Under the pieces are notes generated by a model that ran no database searches, was not told the DNA's origin, and saw only the letters and a program-made list of their open reading frames with translations. A stretch of DNA of 57,571 bases from NCBI GenBank assembly GCA_050747825.1, contig JBOGJG010000321.1, positions 1 to 57,571 on the forward strand. Direction: 5' to 3'. The position numbers were made by a program, and so were the translations under genes. Below are positions 43,607 through 52,170 of this stretch, piece by piece; within the stretch, counting starts at the first letter, position 1, and every line of letters starts with the position of its first letter. Source of the DNA: JBOGJG01 sp050747825. Its GTDB lineage: Bacteria; Acidobacteriota; UBA6911; RPQK01; JBOGJG01.

Positions 43607-43738
43607 CGATGATTTTTGATTTGTGATCGGTCGAAGCAATCACAAATCACCAATCCCAAATCACAAATTAGTGGTGATTTTTGATTTGTGATCGGTCGAA
43701 GCAATCACAAATCACCAATCACAAATCACAAATTAGTA
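43585..43738. repeat. 65-bp tandem repeat, 2.3 copies, built of (C/A)AATCAC heptamers
   Basis: Units start at 43585, 43650 and 43715, exactly 65 bp apart. Each holds heptamers of the type CAATCAC/AAATCAC, an internal complementary part (GATTTGTGATC) and the core GGTCGAAGCAATCAC. The same core occurs in opposite orientation at 57208-57348. The array sits between the truncated amidohydrolase and the SIS-protein gene. Confidence 0.75.
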
Positions 43739-44584
43739 GAACGACAGATGGTAAATCCTACCACGGTACTTCTCCCGGAACTTGCGGTTGTTCTCGGTGC
43801 CGCCTTTCACGTTGGCGCTGGCCCAGACTTCCGGCTCCACCCCCATCTTTGCCAGCTTATCGACCGTCATGGCAACGAGGGACTGGACGATAAAAGTGTT
43901 GGCCATGGTTGAGGCCGACGATACCCTCTGCTCAAAATCTTCAATCTCCACGACGGCGTCCCCCAGAGGCACATGGGAATCGATGTGCAAGTCTCCCAGG
44001 TCGTGCAGGTTTTGATTGCTGGGGTGACGAGAGACGGTCCCGGGCGGGACTCCTTCCGAAAACTGTCTGGAACTCACCGTGATTACTTTAAGGCCCATCT
44101 TCCTGGCTTCCGCGGCAGCATCAATAGTGACGGAATTAATCCCGTTGACGTTAACCACAAGGATCACGTCCCCAGGTTGCACGTTGTAGTGGACCAGCGC
44201 CAATTGGGCATAGCCGACCAGGCGCTCGGTGTTGGGGTGAGCTTCCGTCACCGAAATGCCCGGAGGAAACAAGGGATTGATGGGGACCAGGCTGCCGGCC
44301 CTCTTAAAGATTTCCATGGCAGCCATGATGTTGTGCCCGCCGGTCCCGAAAACATGGACCAGCCGCCCTTCTTTAATAGACTCAGCCATCCAGTCTGCAG
44401 CCTTGTCCAGGTTCTCCCTCTCCCGACTCATGATTTCCTGCATAATCTTTTGCGTCGTGTCGTAGTACTGCTGGACGACATACCAGGAACTCTGGGAAGA
44501 ATCCTCGAATTGTCTGTCCTGAATGCCGGCTGCTGAGGCACCAGCCAAAAACAAGAGTGCCCATAAGGTCCCCTGCCGTTTCAT
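43733..44584 (-). CDS. Exported SIS-domain (phosphosugar-binding, UPF0309-like) protein
   Basis: This is a 283-aa protein. After a leader with a hydrophobic core (MKRQGTLWALLFLAGASAAG) comes a SIS domain related to UPF0309: ESIKEGRLVHVFGTGGHNIM, EAHPNTERLVGYAQLALVHY, PGDVILVVNVNGINSVTID and MGLKVITVSSRQFS, with a C-terminal helix EPEVWASANVKGGTENNRKF. SIS proteins bind or isomerise phosphosugars and are normally cytoplasmic, so an exported form is odd. It follows the multi-domain hydrolase gene by 14 bp, suggesting joint expression. The extreme C-terminus overlaps the repeat array by six bases. Confidence 0.8.
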   Translation of the reverse strand: MKRQGTLWALLFLAGASAAGIQDRQFEDSSQSSWYVVQQYYDTTQKIMQEIMSRERENLDKAADWMAESIKEGRLVHVFGTGGHNIMAAMEIFKRAGSLVPINPLFPPGISVTEAHPNTERLVGYAQLALVHYNVQPGDVILVVNVNGINSVTIDAAAEARKMGLKVITVSSRQFSEGVPPGTVSRHPSNQNLHDLGDLHIDSHVPLGDAVVEIEDFEQRVSSASTMANTFIVQSLVAMTVDKLAKMGVEPEVWASANVKGGTENNRKFREKYRGRIYHLSFY

Positions 44585-44598
44585 AATTAAGCCCTCCT

Positions 44599-47500
44599 TT
44601 ATTCGTCCGTGTCGAACTGCTTCTTAAAAAACGCGACCATCTCCTGATCCATCCCCGACATGTCCTTGACCCCTGTATGAAAGACAGCCTCAATACCGAG
44701 GGCATCGAGCTTTTCCTTTAGAATCTCTCCCAGATTGGGATGGTGGACAGCCTGGCTGGGCGTCCCGTCAGGCGGCAGTGGCGTATTCTCTTGGCGGTAA
44801 AACAGAAATACAGGCGGATCATCCGCCGAGACGTAAGTAATCGGCGCCGCTTCCTCAAATAACTTGTAAGCGGGCGGAGTGTCGAATTCTTCATAGCTCA
44901 GCCCGTAAAAGGGCGGTAAGGCGGGATGTTGGGCGGCCTGGGCGAGTCCCAGTTCTCTAAAGGCCCGCGGATCATAGGTGGATTGCGTGTTAAAAGCGCC
45001 CACACAAGTGAGGCGCGTGGACTGTCTTGCCACAGGGTCGCTGCTCTGCGGGTCTGCCAGGTCGTCATGAAATGCCAGCCACATGGAGATCCCGCCTCCG
45101 GCCGAACCGCCGGTGGCGGCGATACGCGCCGGGTCGATCTTCCACTCGCCGGCCTTCGAGCGGAGAAACTGGATCGCTCGCGCGCCGTCCAGCATGAAAG
45201 CTGGGAACGAAGCCGTATCGGACAGTCGATAATTGATGGCAGCCACGGCAAATCCCGCCTCCAGACTGGCGTTCAGCAGCGAAGGACGAATGCTCGACTT
45301 GTCGCCGGCGCGAAAACCTCCGCCGTGGATATAAACGACCAAAGGCGCCGGCTCGCCAGATCGAGCCTGCCAGAAATCAAGCACGTTGCGCTCGTGCGGA
45401 CCGTAGGAGATGTTGACTTTGTCCGGGGCTGGCTTCTCAGGATCCCGCAGGAACCAGGAGCGCGCGGTCCGAGCGCTCCTGAGAAAGGCCAGGAGTTGGC
45501 CGCCCACCTTCGTCCGGCCGGCCGGCGAGGGATGGGTGCCATCGGCAGCCAGATCTTCCCGCGTGTATACCAGTCCGTCGCCTCGCCCTTTCGTGCCGTC
45601 CGACCACAGATAGGGCCCCCAGGCCAGCCAGGGGGAGCGAACTTCTCCCTGCTCCGCGTCGTAATTCAACTCCGGCTTTCCGGCCATCTGGTCAGCGATC
45701 AGCCACTTCAAGCTAAATCCGCTTTCGTAGGCGTGAGGCTCCGGATTGAGAGGGGTTTCAGCAAATCCGGCGTAAATCCGGCTAGAGAGATAGGCAATTT
45801 GAAGGTTCGGAAAACTTTCCTTTAAATTGTGCAGCGTGGAAACAAGATAGCCCTGCAAACCCTTTGCCTCGGCGGGAAAAGGCTGCGAAGGCCTGCCAAT
45901 GGCCTGTTTGATCCAGGCAGCCTGCACCTGTGCCGGGGTGACTCCAGCCTGCTCGAGACGCTGTTGCAGCACCTGCCAATACCGTGCCCCAGGGTCGGCC
46001 GTCGCGTCGGCGGCCTGGCCCCCCTGGGCTCCGTCCACGATCACCAGGGCAGAGTTGATGTCCGAATCACCGGCCGCCAGTTCTTGAAACACCTGAAATT
46101 CCTGGGTCGTGTTGGACATCCCCACCGATATGAAGACGATCTTTCCATCTTGGGCAGGCCGGCCTCCGCGATCTCTGGGCACGATCTGGCGGGCCATCTC
46201 TAGCCCGGCCTGAAGGTGCTGAGGCGGGGGCTCATTGCCGCCTCCGGGATAAAGTCCGCCTTCAAAGCCCTTGTACGTATTCTTCCCCAGTTCGGTAAGC
46301 GGCATCAGGCCGATAGATTCTCGAGGAGGGTTCTCCTTACGAAAGGTCTCAGTTCTCCTGCGTCGCGCCTCCTCGGCTTGGCGCAGGTAAGCCGTTTCTC
46401 CGTCAGTGAGGCTTGCGCCGCTGCGTTGCTTCATTCGGATCTTCTGAGCTTTCGCCCAGTCAATCTCCTGATCGGATCGCAATTGCCTGATCTTGATGTT
46501 GCGGAATCGGACCTCGGCCCCGTGGTCCTGGAGAAGAATGGGCGTCTTGAATTTAGCGCCGAAACCCTTCACATCCTTGAACTTGCTCCGGGCGATCGCC
46601 GTGCTGACCCGATCGCTGCCCAGCTCATATTCGAGAACTTTGACCCCATTTAGCCAGTGCTCCACATGATTTGCCTGGACGATCAGACGGGACTGGTTGA
46701 AAATACCTGGGGGCATCATCACCGCGCTTTCAGCCGGCAGCACATCGTAAAAAGCGCCATTCTTCCAGAGGGGATTGGTCGCTCTGGAATCGTGCTCGTG
46801 CCCGACGATCTGATATTCGTGGCCGATCGCTCCCCCTCTATCTTCTGAAATGAAGTACTTCAGCCCGCTGTTTCCGTCCGCAGGTATCCTCCACTCCCAG
46901 TACAATTCGAAATCATCGAACTGCCGCGTAGTGATGATATCGACTGCACGGCGCTCCCCGCCGGCGATGCGCTTGAGCGAGCCCCTTTCAACCGTCCAGC
47001 GGTGAACGGGAAAAGAATCGCCGCCGAAAGCGCGCCAGCCCGCGGTAGTCTCTCCATCAAAGAGGAGCTCCCAGCCCGCTTCCTTCTCGACTGCGCTCAG
47101 TTGATTCGGCCTCTCCTCCTGCACAGCCGGCACGCGCTGGACCAGAGACTCGTCAACAGGGTTCGGCTGAACTGAAACGTGCCGCTTGAAGAAGGCGTGG
47201 CTGTCTTCAAAAAACTTGAGAGCCGCCTCCGGTGTACCCTTTCCGCTGGAAAAACCGTGTGGCTGGTCCGGATACAGTGTGACTTCCACCTCCTTGCCGG
47301 CCTGGCGCAGCTCCGGAATGATGATTTGATCGTTGATCCGGTTAATGACGGTCTTGCCGCCGGAAGCGATGAAGATCGGAGCCTCGACACTGGCGATCTT
47401 CTGCTGCGTGCGCTTCTGGATCTCGGGCGTGTAGTATTGCCGGGGATTTTCCATCTTCTGCTGGTTAAGCTCTCGATTGTCGTTGCCGCTGCCCTCGAAC

Positions 47501-48036
47501 ATGCCGGTGAAAAGCACGGTCGCCGGTTCCTGGACGCTGACCGCGGCAAGCGATGTCTCCCCGGCCACTTCCAGAGCCAGGCTGCCTCCGCCGCTGTCCC
47601 CCCAGAGCACGACGCTCTCTGGATCGACCTCCGGAATCGTCTTCACGCGCTCGACGATCGCCAGGGCGTCCCAGAGCGTTTCGGGATTTTGCATGTCCAC
47701 GCGCCGGCTCCGAAAGGTGGCAGCGACCGTCGCGTAGCCGGACACCAGGAAGCGAGGCAGGGTCGGCACGCTCAAGACCTGTTCTTTCAGCCAGATGACG
47801 GGTCGCTGCTCCAGCCCGCCATGCAGATAGATCACGGCGGGGAACGGTCCTTTCCCTGGAGGCTTGCGCATGACCGCCGTGACCTCATGCCCGTCCCGCG
47901 CGGCGGCGGTCAAAAGCTCGACCGGCGATACCTCCTCTGAAACGGCGGGTTTCGTGATCGCATCTGCGGCCGCGCAGAAGATCGCGGCCAAGAAAACGAC
48001 ACCCAGTGCAACGACACTCATTCGAATTGCTCGCAT
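44599..48036 (-). CDS. Secreted multi-domain hydrolase: alpha/beta hydrolase, DUF1080, SGNH-like, alpha/beta hydrolase
   Basis: This is a 1,145-aa protein from the ATG at 48036 (GGGGGAG upstream); an upstream extension is rejected. After a signal peptide the first domain is a dienelactone-hydrolase/S9-like alpha/beta hydrolase (YLHGGLEQ, LWGDSGGGSLAL, DQPHGF; to about residue 305). Next is a DUF1080 concanavalin-like domain (WELLFDGETTAGWRAFGG, RIPADGNSGLKYFISE; about 320-530). Then comes an SGNH-like domain (VFISVGMSNTTQEFQVFQEL to DGTHPSPAGRTKVG; about 600-875). Last is a carboxylesterase-type alpha/beta hydrolase (YIHGGGF, GGSAGGG; about 880-1145). It probably removes acyl groups from polysaccharide. 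The gene is coupled closely to the SIS-protein gene downstream. Confidence 0.85.
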   Translation of the reverse strand: MRAIRMSVVALGVVFLAAIFCAAADAITKPAVSEEVSPVELLTAAARDGHEVTAVMRKPPGKGPFPAVIYLHGGLEQRPVIWLKEQVLSVPTLPRFLVSGYATVAATFRSRRVDMQNPETLWDALAIVERVKTIPEVDPESVVLWGDSGGGSLALEVAGETSLAAVSVQEPATVLFTGMFEGSGNDNRELNQQKMENPRQYYTPEIQKRTQQKIASVEAPIFIASGGKTVINRINDQIIIPELRQAGKEVEVTLYPDQPHGFSSGKGTPEAALKFFEDSHAFFKRHVSVQPNPVDESLVQRVPAVQEERPNQLSAVEKEAGWELLFDGETTAGWRAFGGDSFPVHRWTVERGSLKRIAGGERRAVDIITTRQFDDFELYWEWRIPADGNSGLKYFISEDRGGAIGHEYQIVGHEHDSRATNPLWKNGAFYDVLPAESAVMMPPGIFNQSRLIVQANHVEHWLNGVKVLEYELGSDRVSTAIARSKFKDVKGFGAKFKTPILLQDHGAEVRFRNIKIRQLRSDQEIDWAKAQKIRMKQRSGASLTDGETAYLRQAEEARRRRTETFRKENPPRESIGLMPLTELGKNTYKGFEGGLYPGGGNEPPPQHLQAGLEMARQIVPRDRGGRPAQDGKIVFISVGMSNTTQEFQVFQELAAGDSDINSALVIVDGAQGGQAADATADPGARYWQVLQQRLEQAGVTPAQVQAAWIKQAIGRPSQPFPAEAKGLQGYLVSTLHNLKESFPNLQIAYLSSRIYAGFAETPLNPEPHAYESGFSLKWLIADQMAGKPELNYDAEQGEVRSPWLAWGPYLWSDGTKGRGDGLVYTREDLAADGTHPSPAGRTKVGGQLLAFLRSARTARSWFLRDPEKPAPDKVNISYGPHERNVLDFWQARSGEPAPLVVYIHGGGFRAGDKSSIRPSLLNASLEAGFAVAAINYRLSDTASFPAFMLDGARAIQFLRSKAGEWKIDPARIAATGGSAGGGISMWLAFHDDLADPQSSDPVARQSTRLTCVGAFNTQSTYDPRAFRELGLAQAAQHPALPPFYGLSYEEFDTPPAYKLFEEAAPITYVSADDPPVFLFYRQENTPLPPDGTPSQAVHHPNLGEILKEKLDALGIEAVFHTGVKDMSGMDQEMVAFFKKQFDTDE

Positions 48037-48052
48037 AGCTGGCTCCCCCTGG

Positions 48053-48084
48053 TTGGTTTCTTGGTTTTTTGCTTTTTTGGTTTT
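48053..48084. repeat. Octamer array TTGGTTTC-type x4
   Basis: TTGGTTTC, TTGGTTTT, TTGCTTTT and TTGGTTTT follow each other directly upstream of the multi-domain hydrolase start. This is the same word as the array at 34915. Confidence 0.6.
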
Positions 48085-48166
48085 TAGTTCCACAATGATT
48101 ATCCGCTTTGCTCAGCAATCTCATCGGCCAATCGGCCACGCGATTGGCCTAAACACCTGACACCCG

Positions 48167-50878
48167 TCACCTCCGCTCGATAGCGCCGATGTCGGGCGCT
48201 TTACCGGCGAAGTCATCACTAATGTTAGGCAGCGGCAGAGCACGATCGATTTCGGGTGATGTCTCCGAAAGACGAAGGTCGCCGGATTTCAGATTGACGA
48301 ATTTACTCCGAATGTTCAAACCGTGCTGCTCAAACCCGGCCTCCTGGAAGGCGGCATATTCCTGATAAGTCACATCGCCCAACCTGAAAACTGCCGGGCC
48401 TGCTTCCGTGTAGAAGTTATTGTAATCAAAGCCGGCCTGGCCCTTCAGGGTTGCCGCCTCCAGAGTCTGTCCTGTCCCGTAAAAAATATTGTTGAGGAAA
48501 GTGGCATTCGCCCAGAAGGAAACCGGCATCGGCCGGTCAGGAAAAGGTCTGCGCCGAGGATTTGAGGGCCAGATCATAAGGGCGTTGACGCCCTCGTCTG
48601 TGAGCGTGCCGTCCAGCCGCCGATGCTGTCGAAGCGTCGAAACAAAGGTATTGTGCAGGATGTATTTCGGTCCCGCGTTTTCAATTCCGGAGGCCAGCTT
48701 CACGGTCGAACCCCAGTACTGGAAGCTGGTGTTGCGCAGGAAGTAAACGGGACCCACCGTGATCGGCGCCAGGCTGACTCCGGTCAAGCAGTCGCGCATC
48801 CGGTTGCTCCAGATGCGCAGGTTGATACAGGTCCCTTCGGGTTCCAGCGGGTCATCACCGATATCGTGCAGTTGGTTCTCATAAATATCGACGTCGCTGT
48901 TCAGGGCCTCATTTTGGAGGTCTCCCCAGGTCGAGGCCACCACTCCATTAAAGTAACCGTGGATGGTATTCCGGCGCACTACCTGTCCCGGTCCGCCCTT
49001 CAAGGAGACGGCGCTTCCCTCGGCCTCAGTCGCCTTCACTTTATCCCAGGGCCAACCGATGATCGACGTATCGAAGATTTCATTCCCTTCAATCAGGATT
49101 CGGGTCGTCGCAGCGCCATCTGTAGAGATGCCCCGGTTGCAATGGTGGATGCGGTTGTTACGGATGACGATATTGGAAGAATCATGAAGGGCAATCCCGG
49201 CAGTCCGTTCTCTGCGCTCATGTGCGCCGAAGTAGCCCAGGTCCAGCCCTTCGACGATCAGGTAATGTGAATTTTCCAGACGCAGACCATAAGGCCGGCC
49301 TGCAGCGCGCATGGACGCGTTGTGTGGATTTTCCCCGTCCGCAAGAGCAACATAAAGCCGTCCCTGCTCCCAGTACCAGCCGCCTTGAACTCCGGCTGCC
49401 CGGCGGCGCAAGTCCACCAATTCCCAGTAGCGGTAAAGGCGCTGCTCCCCGGCCGCTACATAACCGGCATACGCATCTGCCGCTATCTGGGTGGAAAAAA
49501 TTCCATCTCCTTCGGACGTCCAGCCGCCGGCGCTGTTCTTGTGCTCTAATTCTTGGAGCGAACCCGAGACGACGACGCCAGGTTCACCCTTAATCAGGAT
49601 ATAGGCGTCAGGCCGGCCCCGTTTGCCGGCAATCAGCACGCTCTCCCGGTAAATGCCCGGCAGCACGGTTATCACGTCACCAGGGGCTGCCGCATCGACC
49701 GCCTGCTGGATGGAGCTCAGAGGGCGTTCCTTTGTGCCGTCTCCGGCCGCCCCGGCTTCGACATACCAGGCGCGCCCTTGGCCCGTGGGAAACTTCTCCG
49801 CCGGCGTTCGGAACGCGACTGGCTCCGGCTGCTGAGCGACTCCATCGACGTCCTCAACCGACAGACGCGCCTCATATTGCGTGTCGGGCTCCAGGTTGAA
49901 AATACTGCCGGCAAAGCGGTTCCCGGAGATCCGTGCGGGAGGAAAGGCTTGGCGCCAGGCTTGCCCTCCCAGCCGGCGGAACGCCAGACGGGCCCGGGCA
50001 TTGATGTTTGCATCTCCTGTGATGGCTGTCCGCACCCCGGCAGAGTGGAAGGTGGGGAATACTTCCAGAGGTCCGGCGGCTGCTATCGCATCCCGGCGCT
50101 CATGGATTTCCCACACTTTGAATGAAGTGTAACTGGCCCGCTCGGTGTGGGCCATCTGCCTCAGCCCGATCTGCCCGGCTCTCCAGACGGGTCCATGGGT
50201 GACGCCGTCGTCGTCAAAGACAAGCGACAGAGCGCCGCGGGTTTCCAGAGAAATACGGCCTCCCGACTTCAGCAACCTTACGCGGTGCGGCCCAGGACCC
50301 TGGCCGCCAATATGGTCGGTACCCGAGGAGACGACATGAAATCCGTGATTCTTACGCAGATTGGCTGTACCCCGGCGGCCTGCCCAATAGGAAGCGTGAT
50401 AGCCGTTCAGAGCAGCGCTGTGATAGTTCTTAAAGATACCGTCCCTGCGCGGATGTCCCAGGTCGAATATCCCGCCGCCTTCCCTGGACGTCGTGGAAAA
50501 GAAAACAATAGCCAGCCCATTGCTGGAATCGTGCGGAGACATCTCGAATTCCAGGAGGAAGTTCTCGGGAAAGACGCGTGTGTTCCACAAAACAACATGG
50601 CTGTCCTGCAGGCTCTCAATGTGAAGCCTGCCTTCCTCGGTCCAGGCTCGCCCCTTCCCTTCGAAGACCCAGTCCTTCCCTTCGGGCAGATGCCTGCGTT
50701 GCTCCCCTTCAAATAGCTCATCTTCATGGATCACGTTCAGCGGTTGGCTGAAATCGGCTTCGAAAATCAGCTTCAGCTCGTACTGGCTGAGGTCCAGCGA
50801 TGTTTGGCTGGGCGAGAGGACCTGAAGTCCGGCCCAGCTCGTTAAGGCCAGGGCAAACAAAGCAACTACTTTTTTCAC
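48167..50878 (-). CDS. Exported DUF1961-like / right-handed beta-helix protein
   Basis: This is a 903-aa protein. The start chosen is GTG 50878, preceded by AGGAGGTG; the frame is open 25 codons further but without a signal. A signal peptide (VKKVVALFALALTSWAGLQV) is followed by a DUF1961/YesU-like lectin-fold domain (LKLIFEADFSQPLNVIH to KVWEIHE, about 30-255). A fibronectin-like segment (about 265-355) comes next, then a parallel beta-helix (about 370-900) beginning YVEAGAAGDGTKERPLSSIQ, with repeats such as NIVIRNNRIHHCNRGIS. The helix fold is shared by pectate lyases, alginate lyases and epimerases. Catalytic residues are not identified. It probably binds and cleaves an acidic polysaccharide. 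Confidence 0.8.
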   Translation of the reverse strand: MKKVVALFALALTSWAGLQVLSPSQTSLDLSQYELKLIFEADFSQPLNVIHEDELFEGEQRRHLPEGKDWVFEGKGRAWTEEGRLHIESLQDSHVVLWNTRVFPENFLLEFEMSPHDSSNGLAIVFFSTTSREGGGIFDLGHPRRDGIFKNYHSAALNGYHASYWAGRRGTANLRKNHGFHVVSSGTDHIGGQGPGPHRVRLLKSGGRISLETRGALSLVFDDDGVTHGPVWRAGQIGLRQMAHTERASYTSFKVWEIHERRDAIAAAGPLEVFPTFHSAGVRTAITGDANINARARLAFRRLGGQAWRQAFPPARISGNRFAGSIFNLEPDTQYEARLSVEDVDGVAQQPEPVAFRTPAEKFPTGQGRAWYVEAGAAGDGTKERPLSSIQQAVDAAAPGDVITVLPGIYRESVLIAGKRGRPDAYILIKGEPGVVVSGSLQELEHKNSAGGWTSEGDGIFSTQIAADAYAGYVAAGEQRLYRYWELVDLRRRAAGVQGGWYWEQGRLYVALADGENPHNASMRAAGRPYGLRLENSHYLIVEGLDLGYFGAHERRERTAGIALHDSSNIVIRNNRIHHCNRGISTDGAATTRILIEGNEIFDTSIIGWPWDKVKATEAEGSAVSLKGGPGQVVRRNTIHGYFNGVVASTWGDLQNEALNSDVDIYENQLHDIGDDPLEPEGTCINLRIWSNRMRDCLTGVSLAPITVGPVYFLRNTSFQYWGSTVKLASGIENAGPKYILHNTFVSTLRQHRRLDGTLTDEGVNALMIWPSNPRRRPFPDRPMPVSFWANATFLNNIFYGTGQTLEAATLKGQAGFDYNNFYTEAGPAVFRLGDVTYQEYAAFQEAGFEQHGLNIRSKFVNLKSGDLRLSETSPEIDRALPLPNISDDFAGKAPDIGAIERR

Positions 50879-50899
50879 GCTATTACCCCACCTCCTGTT

Positions 50900-50911
50900 G
50901 TACTTCAGTAC
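50900..50911 (-). promoter_or_regulatory. Inverted repeat GTACT-N2-AGTAC, possible operator
   Basis: This perfect 12-bp palindrome lies 21 bp before the GTG start of the beta-helix gene. It resembles half-sites of the GTACC-N7-GGTAC elements but has a shorter spacer. It may be a regulator site; the MarR gene at 51584 lies about 700 bp away. Confidence 0.35.
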
Positions 50912-50967
50912 TGTAATATATTCACTGACTATTCTCAAAACCTTTGCTTCCAATCGCTCGGCGGCGC

Positions 50968-51200
50968 TTATCGTCCCTTTCCAACCGCTTCGACAGGCAG
51001 GTGCCGAAGATGGAATTCCATGATTCGGTCAAAAGCCTCGTTGTAGCAGCCCCCTCTGTCGTGCTTCTTGCCCTCGATGAGGATGAACTCCAGCGGAATG
51101 TTCTTCTCGGCCATCAGGTCCTGGAATTCCAGGCTGTATTTCAGGAGCCGATCCTCGCTTCCGACAAAGATCATCATGGGCAGCTTGCCCCGAATTTCCT
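50968..51200 (-). pseudogene. Alpha/beta-hydrolase C-terminal remnant
   Basis: In this frame GKLPMMIFVGSEDRLLKYSL, then EFQDLMAEKNIPLEFILIEG and a histidine in KKHDRGG, form the last strands and the Asp/His region of a secreted esterase. The N-terminal two-thirds with the nucleophile are absent; upstream the sequence becomes the end of the DUF2784 gene, which is in another frame. It ends at a stop at 50968. Confidence 0.7.
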
Positions 51201-51542
51201 CCCGATCGCCCGCCAGTAGCGGACAACGGTGACAACAAAGAGGAGTGAAGCCATCAGGATGAGCAGCCAACGGGGCGCTTCCAGATAAATGATCCTGTTG
51301 AGATAATGATCGATAAAAGGCTCATGATAGGTTGCTAAACCGATCTGCTCTCGAAGATAGTTTTCCAGCATCGTCAAAGGGCAGGGAAAGTAAAGGACCT
51401 CAATCAATAGTGAGTAGACGACGGACCCAAAATGAGTCAGCCGCCAGAAAGGCGAGTAGAGACAATAGATCCATCCGGTAACAACAAAGGCAATCCACAG
51501 GAAATGACTGACGATGACGGCGGTCAGGAGGTATTGAACCAA
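51174..51542 (-). CDS. DUF2784 membrane protein
   Basis: This 122-aa integral membrane protein has four hydrophobic helices (LLTAVIVSHFLWIAFVVTG, THFGSVVYSLLIEVLYFPC, the loop CPLTMLENYLREQIG, then WLLILMASLLFVVTVVRYW). The family-typical segment is CPLTMLENYLR. Function is unknown. The last residues (WRAIGRKFGASCP) may come from fusion with the adjacent esterase remnant, which overlaps this end. It is divergent from the MarR gene. Confidence 0.8.
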   Translation of the reverse strand: MVQYLLTAVIVSHFLWIAFVVTGWIYCLYSPFWRLTHFGSVVYSLLIEVLYFPCPLTMLENYLREQIGLATYHEPFIDHYLNRIIYLEAPRWLLILMASLLFVVTVVRYWRAIGRKFGASCP

Positions 51543-51583
51543 AGAAGCGCCCCCTAAAGTCGCTTTTTGTTGGAAAGCAGATT

Positions 51584-52165
51584 ATGTTACAAGAACAAAT
51601 TATGAAAGCCAATTCTCATTCGACGGACGTGTCGACGGACCTGGATGCTAAAGCAAGAGCCGATGTTATTTCACAAGGCCAACAGAGAACGGATGTGCTG
51701 TCAGACATGAGTTTTTACATTGGACGGGTGTACTACACGTACGTCGGATTCTTGGACCGCTTGCTGGCCGAGAGCGGTATTGACGAACACGTGCGGCCGG
51801 GTATGGGACATATCCTGTTCGCCCTGTTTGAAAGCGACGACCTCATTATCAAGGACCTGGTAGATCGCCTGGAGCTTTCTCCGTCTACGCTGACCGGAAT
51901 GCTGAAACGCATGGAGCGAGCCAAGCTGATCAGGCGATGGCGCGATAAAAATGACGGGCGTGCAGTCCGCATTAAACTGACGGTGCTGGGCCGCTCTCTG
52001 GAAGGCAAGTGCCGGCAGGTCGAGCGCAGGTTGAACGACACGCTCGAAACCGGCATCAACCGGGAAGACAGCCAGGTGGTAAAGAGGTGTCTATCACAAA
52101 TGATTTACAACATGCGCCACGATATGGGGGACGCCGGAAGCGCCCAGCGGCGCCAAGGGAGGTGA
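51584..52165 (+). CDS. MarR-family transcriptional regulator
   Basis: This 193-aa protein (ATG 51602 is an alternative start) has an extended N-terminus of about 45 residues before the MarR dimerisation helix. The winged helix is clear: IIKDLVDRLELSPSTLTGML, KRMERAKLIRRWRDKNDGRA and VRIKLTVLGRSLEGK. MarR proteins are small-molecule-responsive repressors. Its gene is followed after only 5 bp by the Gfo/Idh gene, so it probably controls this operon of oxidoreductase, sulfatase and epimerase. It is divergent from DUF2784. Confidence 0.88.
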   Translation: MLQEQIMKANSHSTDVSTDLDAKARADVISQGQQRTDVLSDMSFYIGRVYYTYVGFLDRLLAESGIDEHVRPGMGHILFALFESDDLIIKDLVDRLELSPSTLTGMLKRMERAKLIRRWRDKNDGRAVRIKLTVLGRSLEGKCRQVERRLNDTLETGINREDSQVVKRCLSQMIYNMRHDMGDAGSAQRRQGR

Positions 52166-52170
52166 GAATC

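Noticed and set aside
43585..43738. Repeat array as a CRISPR
   Set aside because: The 65-bp units are adjacent with no unique spacers, consist of heptamer words, and have no cas genes nearby.
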